Source: Fraxinus americana (taxonomy: Eukaryota > Streptophyta > Magnoliopsida > Lamiales > Oleaceae). Taken from it: a stretch of 64,000 nucleotides of DNA. A program made the translations under genes and the position numbers. Positions 1 to 9,440 of the stretch are shown piece by piece. A model generated the notes under the pieces. That model made no database searches, was not told the origin of the DNA, and saw nothing but the letters and a program-made list of their open reading frames with translations. The stretch is taken from positions 29,776,277-29,840,276 of the forward strand of contig CM068715.1 in NCBI GenBank assembly GCA_035079005.1, given 5' to 3'. Position 1 is the stretch's first letter. Every line of letters starts with the position of its first letter.

Positions 1-1019
1 TCAATGATATTGTGAAAACGAACAGTGAACTTGTTGAAAGAATTTTGATGGCTTTTGGAATTATCGATGAATAAAGTCTATTGGTAAATTTTACCAACCG
101 TTGTAGCAATGGTAAAATGGATATTTTCTTGTCATAATTAGAATAAAGTTGATTTTAAGTTTCCTCTCTATGTACTAACCCTTGTGAGCAACAATTTTCG
201 AAACTTTTGAACTAGAGATTGTAAATATTGTCAAGTATTGAAGGACATTGTCTACATCTTAGTCATGATCGAATTATCTTAACACGCACAATTAATTAAA
301 AGATACAACGTTTGTATAGGCATCATAGGTTGCAGCGAAAGTCATTTGCATTAGAAAACATTGAAAACAAGAAAAAAGAAAAAAGAAACAAAAAAAAAAA
401 AAAAAAAAAAGAGAGACTTGTACCGGTACATATGTTGTCGGTATACATAATTAAGATCAAAATTTGATATATATCTTTGAGACATGTTGCATACTATTCA
501 CTCATCATCTATATATTTGAGCAATGAGGGACATCCTTACATAAAAGCGCATATTATTGATTATTTATCTTCCATATTTTAAGTGGTTGAGTAGATTGCA
601 ATTTACGGCGACGATAAGAACTTTCTACAAACCACATGACTCATTAAATTTATCAATCTATTAAGTAAATAATATGCGATTAATTAATGAATCTAGAGAA
701 GTAGGACGTTTTTTTTTTTCTGATGGAATTGAGTAGCTTAATAAACTGATTCAATGAATACATGCACATATGTGTAAATTAATATTAAGGATACCATAGA
801 ATAGTGTACGTATAGTCCGAATAAAATCATTTATAAACAAATTCTCATTTCAAGTAATAAATTATGGATTATAGTTGATGTTAAGGTCTAAATCTATTTA
901 AGATTCTGAATTGGCCTCTTTAATTTTTGGGGTACTTACAAAAATACCCTTAAAATTAGGGATGTTTTGAAAAATCATATGAAAAGTTTTTAGAAAGTAA
1001 AAAATACTGTGTAAAATGA
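1..1019. other. AT-rich non-coding stretch
   Basis: No open frame or motif here can be supported as a gene. The stretch holds a poly-A run near 390-410, a poly-T run near 710-720 and generally AT-rich DNA leading into the GTGAC repeat cluster that starts near 1020. Confidence 0.6.
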
Positions 1020-1560
1020 AAAAGTGACAAAATGTCACTTTTTTACTTTTTTTAAAAAAGTAACAAACTCAAACAAAATGACAAAACTAAAAAAAATGAC
1101 AAATACCAAAATAGCACCATCTATTTATGCAACACTAGTAATCATGTTCTTAAAATAATCACCACGTTCAGGCCAATCCACATGCTGATTACATAAAAAA
1201 AAAAGTGACAATGAAAATGTCACTGTCACTTTTAAAGTTAAGTGTCATTTTTTTTGTTAAAAAATGACATACAGAGTCACTTTTATTAAAAAAAAAATTT
1301 GATATTTGTCACTAAAAAAAGTGATAGAAATCAAGAAGGTGACTGAAAAAAGTGATAAACATTAAAAAAGTGACAATTTAAAAAAGTGACAATTCAAAAA
1401 AGTGACACAAATTAAAAGAAGATATACAGATTAAAAATGTGACAGACAATAAAAAAAGTGACAACATTCAAAAAGTGACAAACTCAAAAAGTGACGAAAA
1501 TTTAAAAAAAGTTACACGAATTAAAAAAAGTGACACACACTTGAAAGTGACATCAAGATT
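1020..1560. repeat. A-tract/GTGAC interspersed short repeat, cluster 1
   Basis: The pentamer GTGAC, preceded by a run of four to eight A, recurs more than twenty times at irregular 12-25 base spacing. The left part of the cluster also carries its complement GTCAC before T-runs. Spacing and linkers vary (aaatt, cattc, cacaa), so it is not a clean tandem array. The same motif and some linkers occur at 36160-36600 and 43105-43225, so this looks like a recognisable part of a dispersed element. It abuts the 3' end of the PPR-RanGAP chimera. No terminal inverted repeat or target duplication could be fixed. Confidence 0.75.
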
Positions 1561-1600
1561 TTTGGGTTTGGATTCCAATTCATCTTCACTGCCTTCACCA

Positions 1601-2689
1601 TCATCCCCAGACTCTGTTGTCGTCATCATCTCCTCCTTCAGGGTCATTCTCATCCAAGGGTCCAAGCTTTTCCGGAGATTCTTTGAATATATCCATCAAC
1701 TCATCAATACCTTCATCAGAAATGAAGTTCCCATTAACATTCAGCAACTTGAACTCCGGCTTATGCACCAAAGCCTGAGCTAATGATCTGGCCCCAACCC
1801 TTCTTATTGAATTCACGCTCATATCAATATCCTTCACTTGATCCTGGGCTTCAAGAGCCTTGCTGATCCGAATGGCACCCTCATCCTTGAGTTCATGCTC
1901 AGACAAGTTCAACTTCGTGATAGCCTTTTTAGCACAAATGCAAGCAGCTAAACTGGAAGTTGCTTCAGCTGTAATATCATTTTCAGCTATCTCCAATATC
2001 CCAAGTAAAGGGGCTGCATCCTTTAGTGCATTAGCTATTGCAATGGCTCCCTCATCTTCCAGATTAAGGTAGCTCAAATAAACCTCAGTAAGATATTCAT
2101 GTTTGGAAAGAGCCTTGCTCAACTTGACCCCAACCTCTACGCCAAACATGTTGTCCCGTAGATCAAGTTTCTTTAGATTCTCACATCCCCCAAATGCTTC
2201 AGACAGAGCAACTCCTCCTTCAGACCCTACTCGTGTAGATGAGCACCGAAAATCTTCCAACAAAGGACAACGCCTTAGAATCTCAGAAATAGCAACAACC
2301 CCTTCATCTCCTATCATATTATTATGAAACTGAAGAACCCTAAACTTCCCTGTGGAAGGAACCAACTCACAGACAGCTCGTGCAGCTTCCTCTGATATTC
2401 CATCATTTATTAGATATAGTTCCTCCAAGCTAGTTTGAGACTGCAAGAGCTTCCCAAATGCCCTAATTCCTTTCTCACCCAAGGCATTGTCCGACAGGTT
2501 CAGGCACATCAAATGAAAGCCTTCCAGAGCTACAAAGAATATATTCATGACATCAAGAGCTTCAGACATTACATGCCACTCCTCTCTCACGCATTTCATC
2601 GAACAGTTCAAAGCTTTGCTTACCTTACCATCCTTACAATACTCATCCATCACACAATTGTAAGTATACAAGTCGGGCAAAGCTCCCAT
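1601..2689 (-). pseudogene. Chimeric ORF: PPR fragment fused to RanGAP leucine-rich repeat domain
   Basis: From the ATG at 2689 the frame is open for about 362 codons. The first 25 or so residues look like part of a pentatricopeptide repeat (PDLYTYNCVMDEYCKDGKV). From about residue 45 the protein matches the LRR domain of plant Ran GTPase-activating protein, with LNLSDNALGEKG near 60, repeated LRR units, FISDEGIDELMDIFK near 325, and an acidic tail (DENDPEGGDDDD). RanGAP stimulates GTP hydrolysis by Ran at the nuclear envelope. The plant WPP targeting domain and the first part of the protein are absent, so only roughly the C-terminal 60 percent is present. There are no introns and no stop. 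It is probably a captured and fused gene fragment; whether it is expressed is unknown. Confidence 0.8.
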
Positions 2690-2770
2690 CAAGCTTCATC
2701 TTCTCATAGAGCTCGAATCCATCCCTTTTAAGTCATTTCTTAAAGAGCCATTTATCAAAACAGTGTAAGT

Positions 2771-2980
2771 TTACTGATTAGCAACCAAACCCAGCTCTTC
2801 CATTTTATAGAACAATTCCTTTGGCTTTTCAACTTCACCATCCTTACAACACCCATCAATCAACGTAGTATATACAACAACATTTGGACTATAACCTATG
2901 CTAGACATTTGATCCAAAACCTTTAATCTACTCATTAAAACGAAATTCTGAGAAAACTCAGAAAAAGTACGACTAACCAA
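2771..2980 (-). pseudogene. Pentatricopeptide repeat (PPR) protein fragment
   Basis: The minus-strand reading contains one good PPR unit of about 35 residues (SPNVVVYTTLIDGCCKDGEV, then KPKELFYKMEELG). It ends in a stop about 80 bases upstream of the PPR remnant that opens the RanGAP chimera. Between the two, PPR-like sequence continues in another frame, so this was probably one PPR tract broken by a frameshift. PPR proteins bind organellar RNA. A full protein would have ten or more repeats, so this is a small fragment captured with the RanGAP piece. Confidence 0.7.
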
Positions 2981-4182
2981 ATAGATGAAAGGCGCCGGCG
3001 GTCAGTGGTGGAAGGCGGCGAGACCTCGAGATATGAGAGACCTTCTTTACCTTCTTCTTCTGCCGATGGACGGCATCGAGGCGAGAGACTCAGAGACGAG
3101 AGTGAGATTGTTGAGAGAATTCAAGTCCCAGATTCTGTGGTTTTAGCCTTCAGGTTTAGATTTGCCGATTTGGGATCTCTGAGAGATGATATTGGATTCA
3201 ATGGATTTCAATATTGGATTTGGAAGGTTCCTCTTTTGATTTGGGTTTCCCAAAGTTTTCTGATTCGGGGGCTTCCTCTTTTGATTTGGGTTTTAAATAC
3301 AGGTTTGCAAGTAATTAATATGGTAATATAATTTTATTTTAGTTTGAAGGGTATTAATCAAAGTGGAAATTACACCCTCCCCTACATTTGAAAATTCAAT
3401 TTCTAAAATCAGATTTGGTGTTTTAAGTTTCAAAAATTAGATATTTAAATGTATAGATACAGATTTTTTATATTTAATTAAATATTAATAAAAGTATTAT
3501 GAAAATTAAATTATATACACCCCAACCCAACCCTAAAATTATCACAGCCAGTTTCTCGTCATTCTCTCCCCTCTCACGCCGCTCTCTCTCTCCCCGTCTC
3601 TCTCCGTGGTGCTGGCTGGTGGTGGCGGAGCCGGTGGTGCTCTCCTCCCACTCCCCTTCTCCTCCTCCTCCTCCTCCGGCGGTTTTTTAAATCGCAGCAG
3701 CGTCGCGACGTTGCCCTGGTTTTTGTCAGCCGATCAGCAATTGAGCTGCCCTAGTCGCGAATTTGGGGATCAAATTTCGAGGCAATTGGGTCAATTAAAT
3801 GTGTACCCACTGTCGTTTGTGTGAGAATTTCATTTTCCCCATGTGAATTTGTGATTTTAATGGTGTTTGCGTGGTGGTTTGGAAGTTGGTGGTGGTTTGT
3901 AATTGGTTGCGGTTTGACGGTGAGGTGGTGCCGGCTTGTTGTCGGTGAAAGTGATTTTTTTTAATGGTGGTGGTGCGATGCAGGCGATGGTCCGGTGGTG
4001 TGGTGAGGTGCGGGCGGCAGTTGTTTGAATTGATTAATTATTTAAGACCTTAAAATTCGAACTATGACTCAAAATTAAATAAGTTGTCACCTAAAAATTT
4101 ACCTGTGATCATTTGAAAATAACTTGTGATCCTTATATAAAAAAAAAATAAATAAATAACTCGTGACTATGAACAAAATTTT
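2981..4182. other. Non-coding stretch with GC-rich islands
   Basis: Short open frames at 3005-3331 and 3499-3824 have compositions driven by CT- and GGT-rich simple sequence and match nothing recognisable. The sequence near 3380-3420 (ending AAAATCAGATTT) resembles the complement of 4530-4550, which may be the inverted ends of an element spanning about 3350-4650. No target duplication could be found, so no boundaries are claimed. Confidence 0.4.
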
Positions 4183-4385
4183 GATTTGTGACCTGGACTG
4201 TAACTTGAGTTGTGACCTGAGCTGTGATTTGTGACCTGAGTTGTAACCTGGACTGTGACTTGAGTCGGAGCAGTCGCCGGAACGACCACCGGAATCGGAG
4301 TAGTCGCCGGAACCGGCATCGGAACGGTCGCCGGAGCAGTCGCCGAAAAAGTCGCCGGACCGGTGGGGGGTGGTGGAGGTGGGGG
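4183..4385. repeat. Two adjacent degenerate short tandem repeats
   Basis: The first block (4183-4262) repeats an 11-12 base unit of the form TGTGACCTGAGT. The second (4263-4370) repeats a GTCGCCGGA-type unit. Read on the minus strand the first block gives a repeated TTQVTVQV-like peptide, but there is no surrounding gene. A GGTGGGGG purine run closes the block before the microsatellite. Confidence 0.7.
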
Positions 4386-4393
4386 TGGGTCAA

Positions 4394-4394
4394 T

Positions 4395-4469
<75 letters not shown>

Positions 4470-4478
4470 ATATATATC
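4394..4478. repeat. TG/TA microsatellite
   Basis: A short (TG)n tract runs directly into about 55 bases of uninterrupted (TA)n followed by imperfect TA/TGTA repeats. This is ordinary simple sequence. It is expected to be length-variable between individuals and prone to assembly error. Confidence 0.95.
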
Positions 4479-5935
4479 TATCTTTTTATATATTTAAATA
4501 TATAAATAAATATTTATAAATATGTGTATGTATATGTCAAAAAATCTGATTTTTGAAATGTGAAAGTTGTTTTGTTATTTTTGAAATAGGGTAAAGATGA
4601 AGTAGGATAAATGAATTTTTCCCTTAATCAAATATGATATTTTTTTAGGGCAATCAGCCTAATTTTCCCTTAATTTTTTCAATTGAAAAAAAAAAAATTC
4701 ATGTGGGCTTTAGAGGGCTAGGCCCTTTCTCTTTGACTGGCCAGGCAGGCCCTGTCCAGTTCAAAAATGGACAATATCGACATTAAGTTGATTTCCAATC
4801 AAATAAAATCTTGTAACACTAACATAATAGCACTCAAAGTTTATCCAAACTAGACATTGACAAGGCTAAGTTAATGGATCACTTGTTCAATCGAAGTATC
4901 GATGTTTATACACGAATATTTTAGAATTATAATTAAAATTGTAGGAAATAAAATTAAAGTTTTAAATGAACCACTGAAATATTTAATTTTTGTCATATGC
5001 TAAAAGTCATATATTATGAATTAAGACATTAATATTTTAAAAATATTGTATAAGTTGTTTGAATAGAAATTGATATTATATTTGTTAAGTTTTGATTAAA
5101 ATAATATATTATAAGTTAGTTATTTGACCTACCCAAGATGTGTAGCTCCCATTTCACATTGAACGTCAAAAGTTGTCAAAAGTTGTTTATGAGTCTAACA
5201 TGCTACTTTTGAACATGTTTGAATAATATTCTAAAAATTACTTTATCTAAAATTTTAAAGTTTTCTTATAAAACATTTCTACAAGAAGCAGAACATTGCC
5301 AAACGAATCCCTAAAGATGGTGAAAGTTGGTTTTTTTTTTTTTTTTTTGATACAAATAGGAATATAATCAAGTCGAAATTAAATTTATTCAAAATGTGTA
5401 AGTGCTATTTAAACGGTCAAGTGTCATTTTGTTACGTGGAGTGCTTGGATGGTACATTGTCATTTTGTTTTTATCCCGTGCAAATTTCATGTCTTGTTCA
5501 AATTTCAAAATATATATCAAAACCAAATTTCCTACCCACCAACACATTAAAGTCATCTAACAATCAATACCAAATTTCAAACCAACCATTGAAATATGTA
5601 ATGTATTAAAACTCACAAACTTTATGACTAACACATCAACACAAAGATATCACAATCTCATTCAATAACTACAACTCCTACGAAATAGTTTTTCAACACT
5701 ATTCTGCCCATTTTCATATCCATCCGCTTCAATCACTTCATTGCGACAGCAATCTCATCCTACAATTCAACATAAAAATCTAAAATGTTAGTACACGTGA
5801 TCAAAAATAAATGCACATTTGTAGACAGACTTGGTTGAAGATGAATGATTCACTTTGCATCTAGACAAAGGCAAAATAATGAAAAGAGTTCAAGGAGAAA
5901 ATTTTATGTAACATTTTGAAAACAACACCCAAAAT
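4479..5935. other. AT-rich non-coding stretch
   Basis: No gene is supported. The stretch has poly-A near 4685 and poly-T at 5330-5348. The 71-codon frame at 5394-5609 has no recognisable motif. Three nearby GTCATTTTG/GTGTCATTTTG words may be chance. Confidence 0.55.
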
Positions 5936-6496
5936 TCAACAATTTTTGAAAATATTAAACCGTACTAAGGATTGAAATTTATTTATTTTCGGAAGAGAAG
6001 AGGGTGAAGTGGTGGCAGTTGGAAGCAAAGAAAAAAGAATAAAGAAATTGGGTTTTATAGGGAAGCATAATTCGAAATCATTGTAACTCAAATACAAATG
6101 GGGGAAAAGCTCAACCGTCACTTCCTCCAACTGCCACAAAGGACTCTCTAGAACATTTCGCCACTCTTCTACAGTATCTTTGAAGCATAGCATGCTTCCC
6201 ATAGTTTTTGCAGCAAGTGGCAACCCCTTGCATTTCAGCGCAATCTTTTTACCAATATCTTTTAGTTTCTCGCGCTCCTCCTCACTTTTTCTACCAAAAG
6301 CTATCTTACTCAATAATGACCAGCAGTCATCATGGGATAGTTGGCCCAATGGTTGCCGTGTGTCCGTGCTTATCGCTCTTGCAACCCGTTCGCTCCTTGT
6401 TGTCACCAAAATTCTACTTCCGGGGGCACCCTGGAGAGAGTTTTTCAGGGGTTCCCACTTCCTGCGGTCCTCAGTCCACACATCATCTAGGACAAT
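5936..6496 (-). pseudogene. CC-NB-LRR resistance pseudogene, 3' part of NB-ARC
   Basis: Read on the minus strand from 6496, the frame continues the NB-ARC domain whose first half lies at 11879-12688. It starts inside kinase 2/Walker B (IVLDDVWTED). It then shows RNBS-B (GSRILVTTRSERVA), the CWSLLSKIAF block and the GLPL motif (CKGLPLAAKTMGSML). Similarity fades after LYLSYNDFE, and no MHD motif or LRR follows, so the gene is truncated as well as interrupted. NB-ARC is the nucleotide-binding switch of intracellular plant immune receptors. The copia element 6497-11873 separates this piece from its N-terminal half. Confidence 0.9.
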
Positions 6497-6892
6497 ATAT
6501 TGGAAAATAGGATTACTGAGCTGGATGATGAGCTGGAAGAAAACATTAGTCAGTAGCATACTCAGCACCAAGTCACAGGAGCCACCAGCACCAAGTCACA
6601 GGAGTCACAAGCAGAAGTCACCAGCACCAAGTCACAGGAGTCATAAGCAGAAGAGCATTCTAGAAGAACTCGTGGCCCAGCTCCCCTCCCGTTTGCATAA
6701 CTGAATTCTGTTTTTCTTGGCACATGTAAATGTTTTGTGTAGCACTTAGTCTCTCTCTTTTCTGTTTTATAGAAATTTCAGTCTATATATAGGATTGATG
6801 TAATTTGTATAAATGACGATCTTTATCAATAAAAAGATTTTTCTCTTCATTCAGCAAATTAGTAGCTCATTCAATTTTGTGCATTTGTTAAT
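6497..6892 (+). repeat. Copia 5' LTR
   Basis: This is nearly identical to 11481-11873. Positions 6555-6660 hold about three imperfect direct copies of a 34-base unit containing AGCACCAAGTCACAGGAG. A TATA-like TCTATATATAGG lies near 6782, and AATAAAAAG near 6828 may act in polyadenylation. Differences from the right LTR are a few substitutions and a small indel near its start. Confidence 0.95.
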
Positions 6893-7786
6893 ATGGTATC
6901 AGAGCCAGAAATACAAGATACGAGTGCTGCTGACCCAAGCACAGATCAAACTCAAATCCAAAATCAGCCAAATCAAACTCAAATCCAAAATCAAAATCCA
7001 AACATCATTATTCATGATCCCACTCAATCAAACAGCCCATTTTTCATTGGCAGCAATGATAATACCGGAGCTATGTTAGTGACTCATATACTGGATGCAA
7101 GCAATTATTATTCATGGGCGCGATCTATGAAAAGGGCACTACGGATCAAGAATAAATTAGGGTTCGTGGATGGCAGCATATGCGAACCAGAGGACCCCAA
7201 TGATCCACTCATGGAACATTGGCTGCGTTGCAATGACATTGTAATCACCTGGATGCAGAATGCCATGGCTGTTGATATCAAGTGTAACACCACCTATGCC
7301 GAGACAGCACACCAGCTTTGGATCGAGCTTGAACAGCGTTTTGCCCAACAAAATGCTCCTAGAATTTTCGAAGTTAAACAATCAATAACCACACTACTGC
7401 AGAACCAAGATCCAGTGAACGTTTATTTCTCCAAACTCAAAGTTCTCTTGGATGAACTGATGAATTATGAAATGGTTCCAAACTGTAGTTGTGGAGGACT
7501 GAAACTGGTAGTGGAAAACCAACAGAGGGATTGGGTGATGAAGCTTCTAATGGGCTTGAATGATTCATATAAGATGATTAAGGCCCAAATCCTGCTGATA
7601 AAGCCTTTTCCCAGCCTGAATGAAGTCTACTCGATTATACAACAGGAGGAGAAAAGAAGGGAAATATCGACTGAGGGATCCACCTCTGAATCCATGGCAC
7701 TTTTTACCAAAGGAACTTTCAAAGAAGAAGGAAGGCATAGCAATGTAACACAGAAGAGGGATCGTTACTATTGCACTTTCTCGTAA
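6893..7786 (+). CDS. Copia gag (N-terminal part)
   Basis: The frame is 297 codons and its ATG overlaps the tRNA primer site directly after the LTR. It carries the copia gag core found before the zinc knuckle: an ASNYYSWARSMKRAL block near residue 65, LWIELEQRF near 145 and VNYxF-type spacing after it. Gag forms the cytoplasmic virus-like particle. The frame ends just before the zinc knuckle, which is readable in another frame at about 7838-7890 (CTYC, GH, C spacing of a CCHC finger). A small indel near 7780 therefore split the gene. Confidence 0.85.
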   Translation: MVSEPEIQDTSAADPSTDQTQIQNQPNQTQIQNQNPNIIIHDPTQSNSPFFIGSNDNTGAMLVTHILDASNYYSWARSMKRALRIKNKLGFVDGSICEPEDPNDPLMEHWLRCNDIVITWMQNAMAVDIKCNTTYAETAHQLWIELEQRFAQQNAPRIFEVKQSITTLLQNQDPVNVYFSKLKVLLDELMNYEMVPNCSCGGLKLVVENQQRDWVMKLLMGLNDSYKMIKAQILLIKPFPSLNEVYSIIQQEEKRREISTEGSTSESMALFTKGTFKEEGRHSNVTQKRDRYYCTFS

Positions 7787-8615
7787 GATCCTGTGGCATT
7801 CAAATGATAGATGTTTTAAGGCCAACCCAGGGAGACCAGTCTGCACCTACTGCAGAATCCCAGGTCATACTTCAGATAAGTGTTTTAAGCTAAATGGATA
7901 TCCATCAGGTCATCCATCAGGACACAAATTCGAAGGGAAAATTAGACCATCAGTAAACCAGCCCATGGCATCCTTGGCCTCTGCACAGGAAGTAGTAAAT
8001 GAGAAATCTCAAGTGTCATTGAGTCAGGAACAATATGCTCAGCTCATGGCACTCCTCAAACCTATTATCACCCCATCATCATCTGATGAAACTGCACATC
8101 AAATCTCTAGTATATCCTTGTATGTAACTGGTTCAAAATCAAAATTGCCTAGGATTTTAAACACTCCTTGGATCCTAGACACAAGGGCCACGGATCATAT
8201 GATCTGTTCAGCCTCCTTGTACTCTTCTATTCAGTCACAAGTTAATCACTCAGTAGCTCTACCAAATGGGAGCAAAGTTCCAGTCACTCATATAGGAATC
8301 GTAAAAATAACCAATGCATTGAGTCTTCAAAATGTCCTCTGTGTGCCCAGTTTTTCATTCAACTTAATGTCTGCCAAGAAATTAGCTCAATTGTTTAACT
8401 GTTGTCTGATCTTCTTTTCCCATTGTTGTTATATTCAGGACCTTTTAGTTTGGAAGACAATTGGCATGGGTGAAGTTAAGGAAGGCCTGTACCACATGAA
8501 GTCTGAAGAAGTTCCTCATTCAGCCTTATCTGATCATCTGGCAAAATTAAATATCACATCACCTAACTCTATTTCTGCTTCAGTCACCAATGGTGCTCGT
8601 ATCTTTGATGTATAG
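7787..8615 (+). pseudogene. Copia zinc knuckle and aspartic protease
   Basis: After the frameshift the reading resumes with a CCHC zinc knuckle (CTYCRIPGHTSDKC). The protease region starts near 8165 with WILDTRATDHM. The catalytic motif of copia proteases is D-S/T-G-A; here the glycine codon is AGG (Arg, 8184-8186), which should abolish activity. The frame stops at TAG 8613-8615, at the start of the integrase zinc-binding region. Confidence 0.85.
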
Positions 8616-9440
8616 CACTATAGATTAGGCCACTCTTCTTATTCTATTTCCAATGATAATGGTGACTTTCATTTCTCCAAACCTTCAAATGATATCACTT
8701 GCCCTATATGTCCTATTGCAAAATTACACAGATTACCCTTTCCTACTAGCACTCATAAGACTGAAAAGTGTTTTGAATTATTGCATTGCGATATTTGGGG
8801 ACCCTGCAATGAGTTTGGTACTGATGGCTCTAGGTATTTTTTAACAATTGTGGATGATTTTAGCCGTTGTACTTGGGCATACATGTTAAGGATGAAATCT
8901 GATGCTACATCTTCCCTTCAAAACTTTTGTGCTATGGTGGAAACACAGTTTGAGACCAAAATTAAAATTATTCGAACTGATAATGGTGGTTAATTCAATA
9001 TGAAAGATTTCTACCTCAGAAAGGGGATCATACACCATAGGACTTGTGTTGAAACTCCACAACAAAACGCCGTGGTTGAAAGAAAACACCAGCACATTTT
9101 AAATACAGCTAGAGCTCTAAAATTTCAAAGTGGAATCCATTTGAAGTATTGGAATCATTGTGTACTGACTGCTGTATACCTGATAAATAGGACCCCATCT
9201 TCTATATTAAATGATCAAAGTCCCTATCAGATCCTCTTCAACAAAAGACTTGACTATCAGCACTTCAAAGTCTTTGGCTGCCTTGCATTTGCAACCACCA
9301 TCATCAATGGGAGACACAAATTCGATCCCAGAGCTAAAAGGTGTGTGTTCTTAGGTTACTCCTTTGGGATCAAGGGATATACCTTACTGGATTTTGAAAC
9401 CAAAAAAAATATTCATCTCCAGGAATGTGGTCTTCTATGA
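8616..9440 (+). pseudogene. Copia integrase
   Basis: The reading contains the HHCC zinc-binding module (HYRLGHSS then CPICP, about 8620-8715). The catalytic D,D,E residues follow in LLHCDIWGP near 8785, IRTDNGG near 8975 and NAVVERKHQ near 9070. A TAA at 8991-8993 interrupts it immediately after the second catalytic motif. The C-terminal KRCVFLGY block is near 9340, and the frame is lost again near 9400-9440. Integrase inserts the cDNA into the host genome. Confidence 0.85.

Noticed and set aside
1020..1560. CRISPR-like array because of repeated GTGAC words
   Set aside because: Repeat unit is only about 10 bases, spacing is irregular and the genome is a plant; no leader or cas genes.
3499..3824. 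Overlapping Ser/Pro-rich and Gly/Ser-rich frames as a gene
   Set aside because: The composition comes from CT-rich and TCC-repeat sequence; no motif and no splice context.
4224..4505. Arg/Asn-rich frame (+) and Arg/Leu/Gln-repeat frame (-)
   Set aside because: Both are translations of short tandem repeats and the TA microsatellite.
6180..6704. Plus-strand frame of 174 codons
   Set aside because: It is the antisense shadow of the NB-ARC pseudogene running into the copia LTR.
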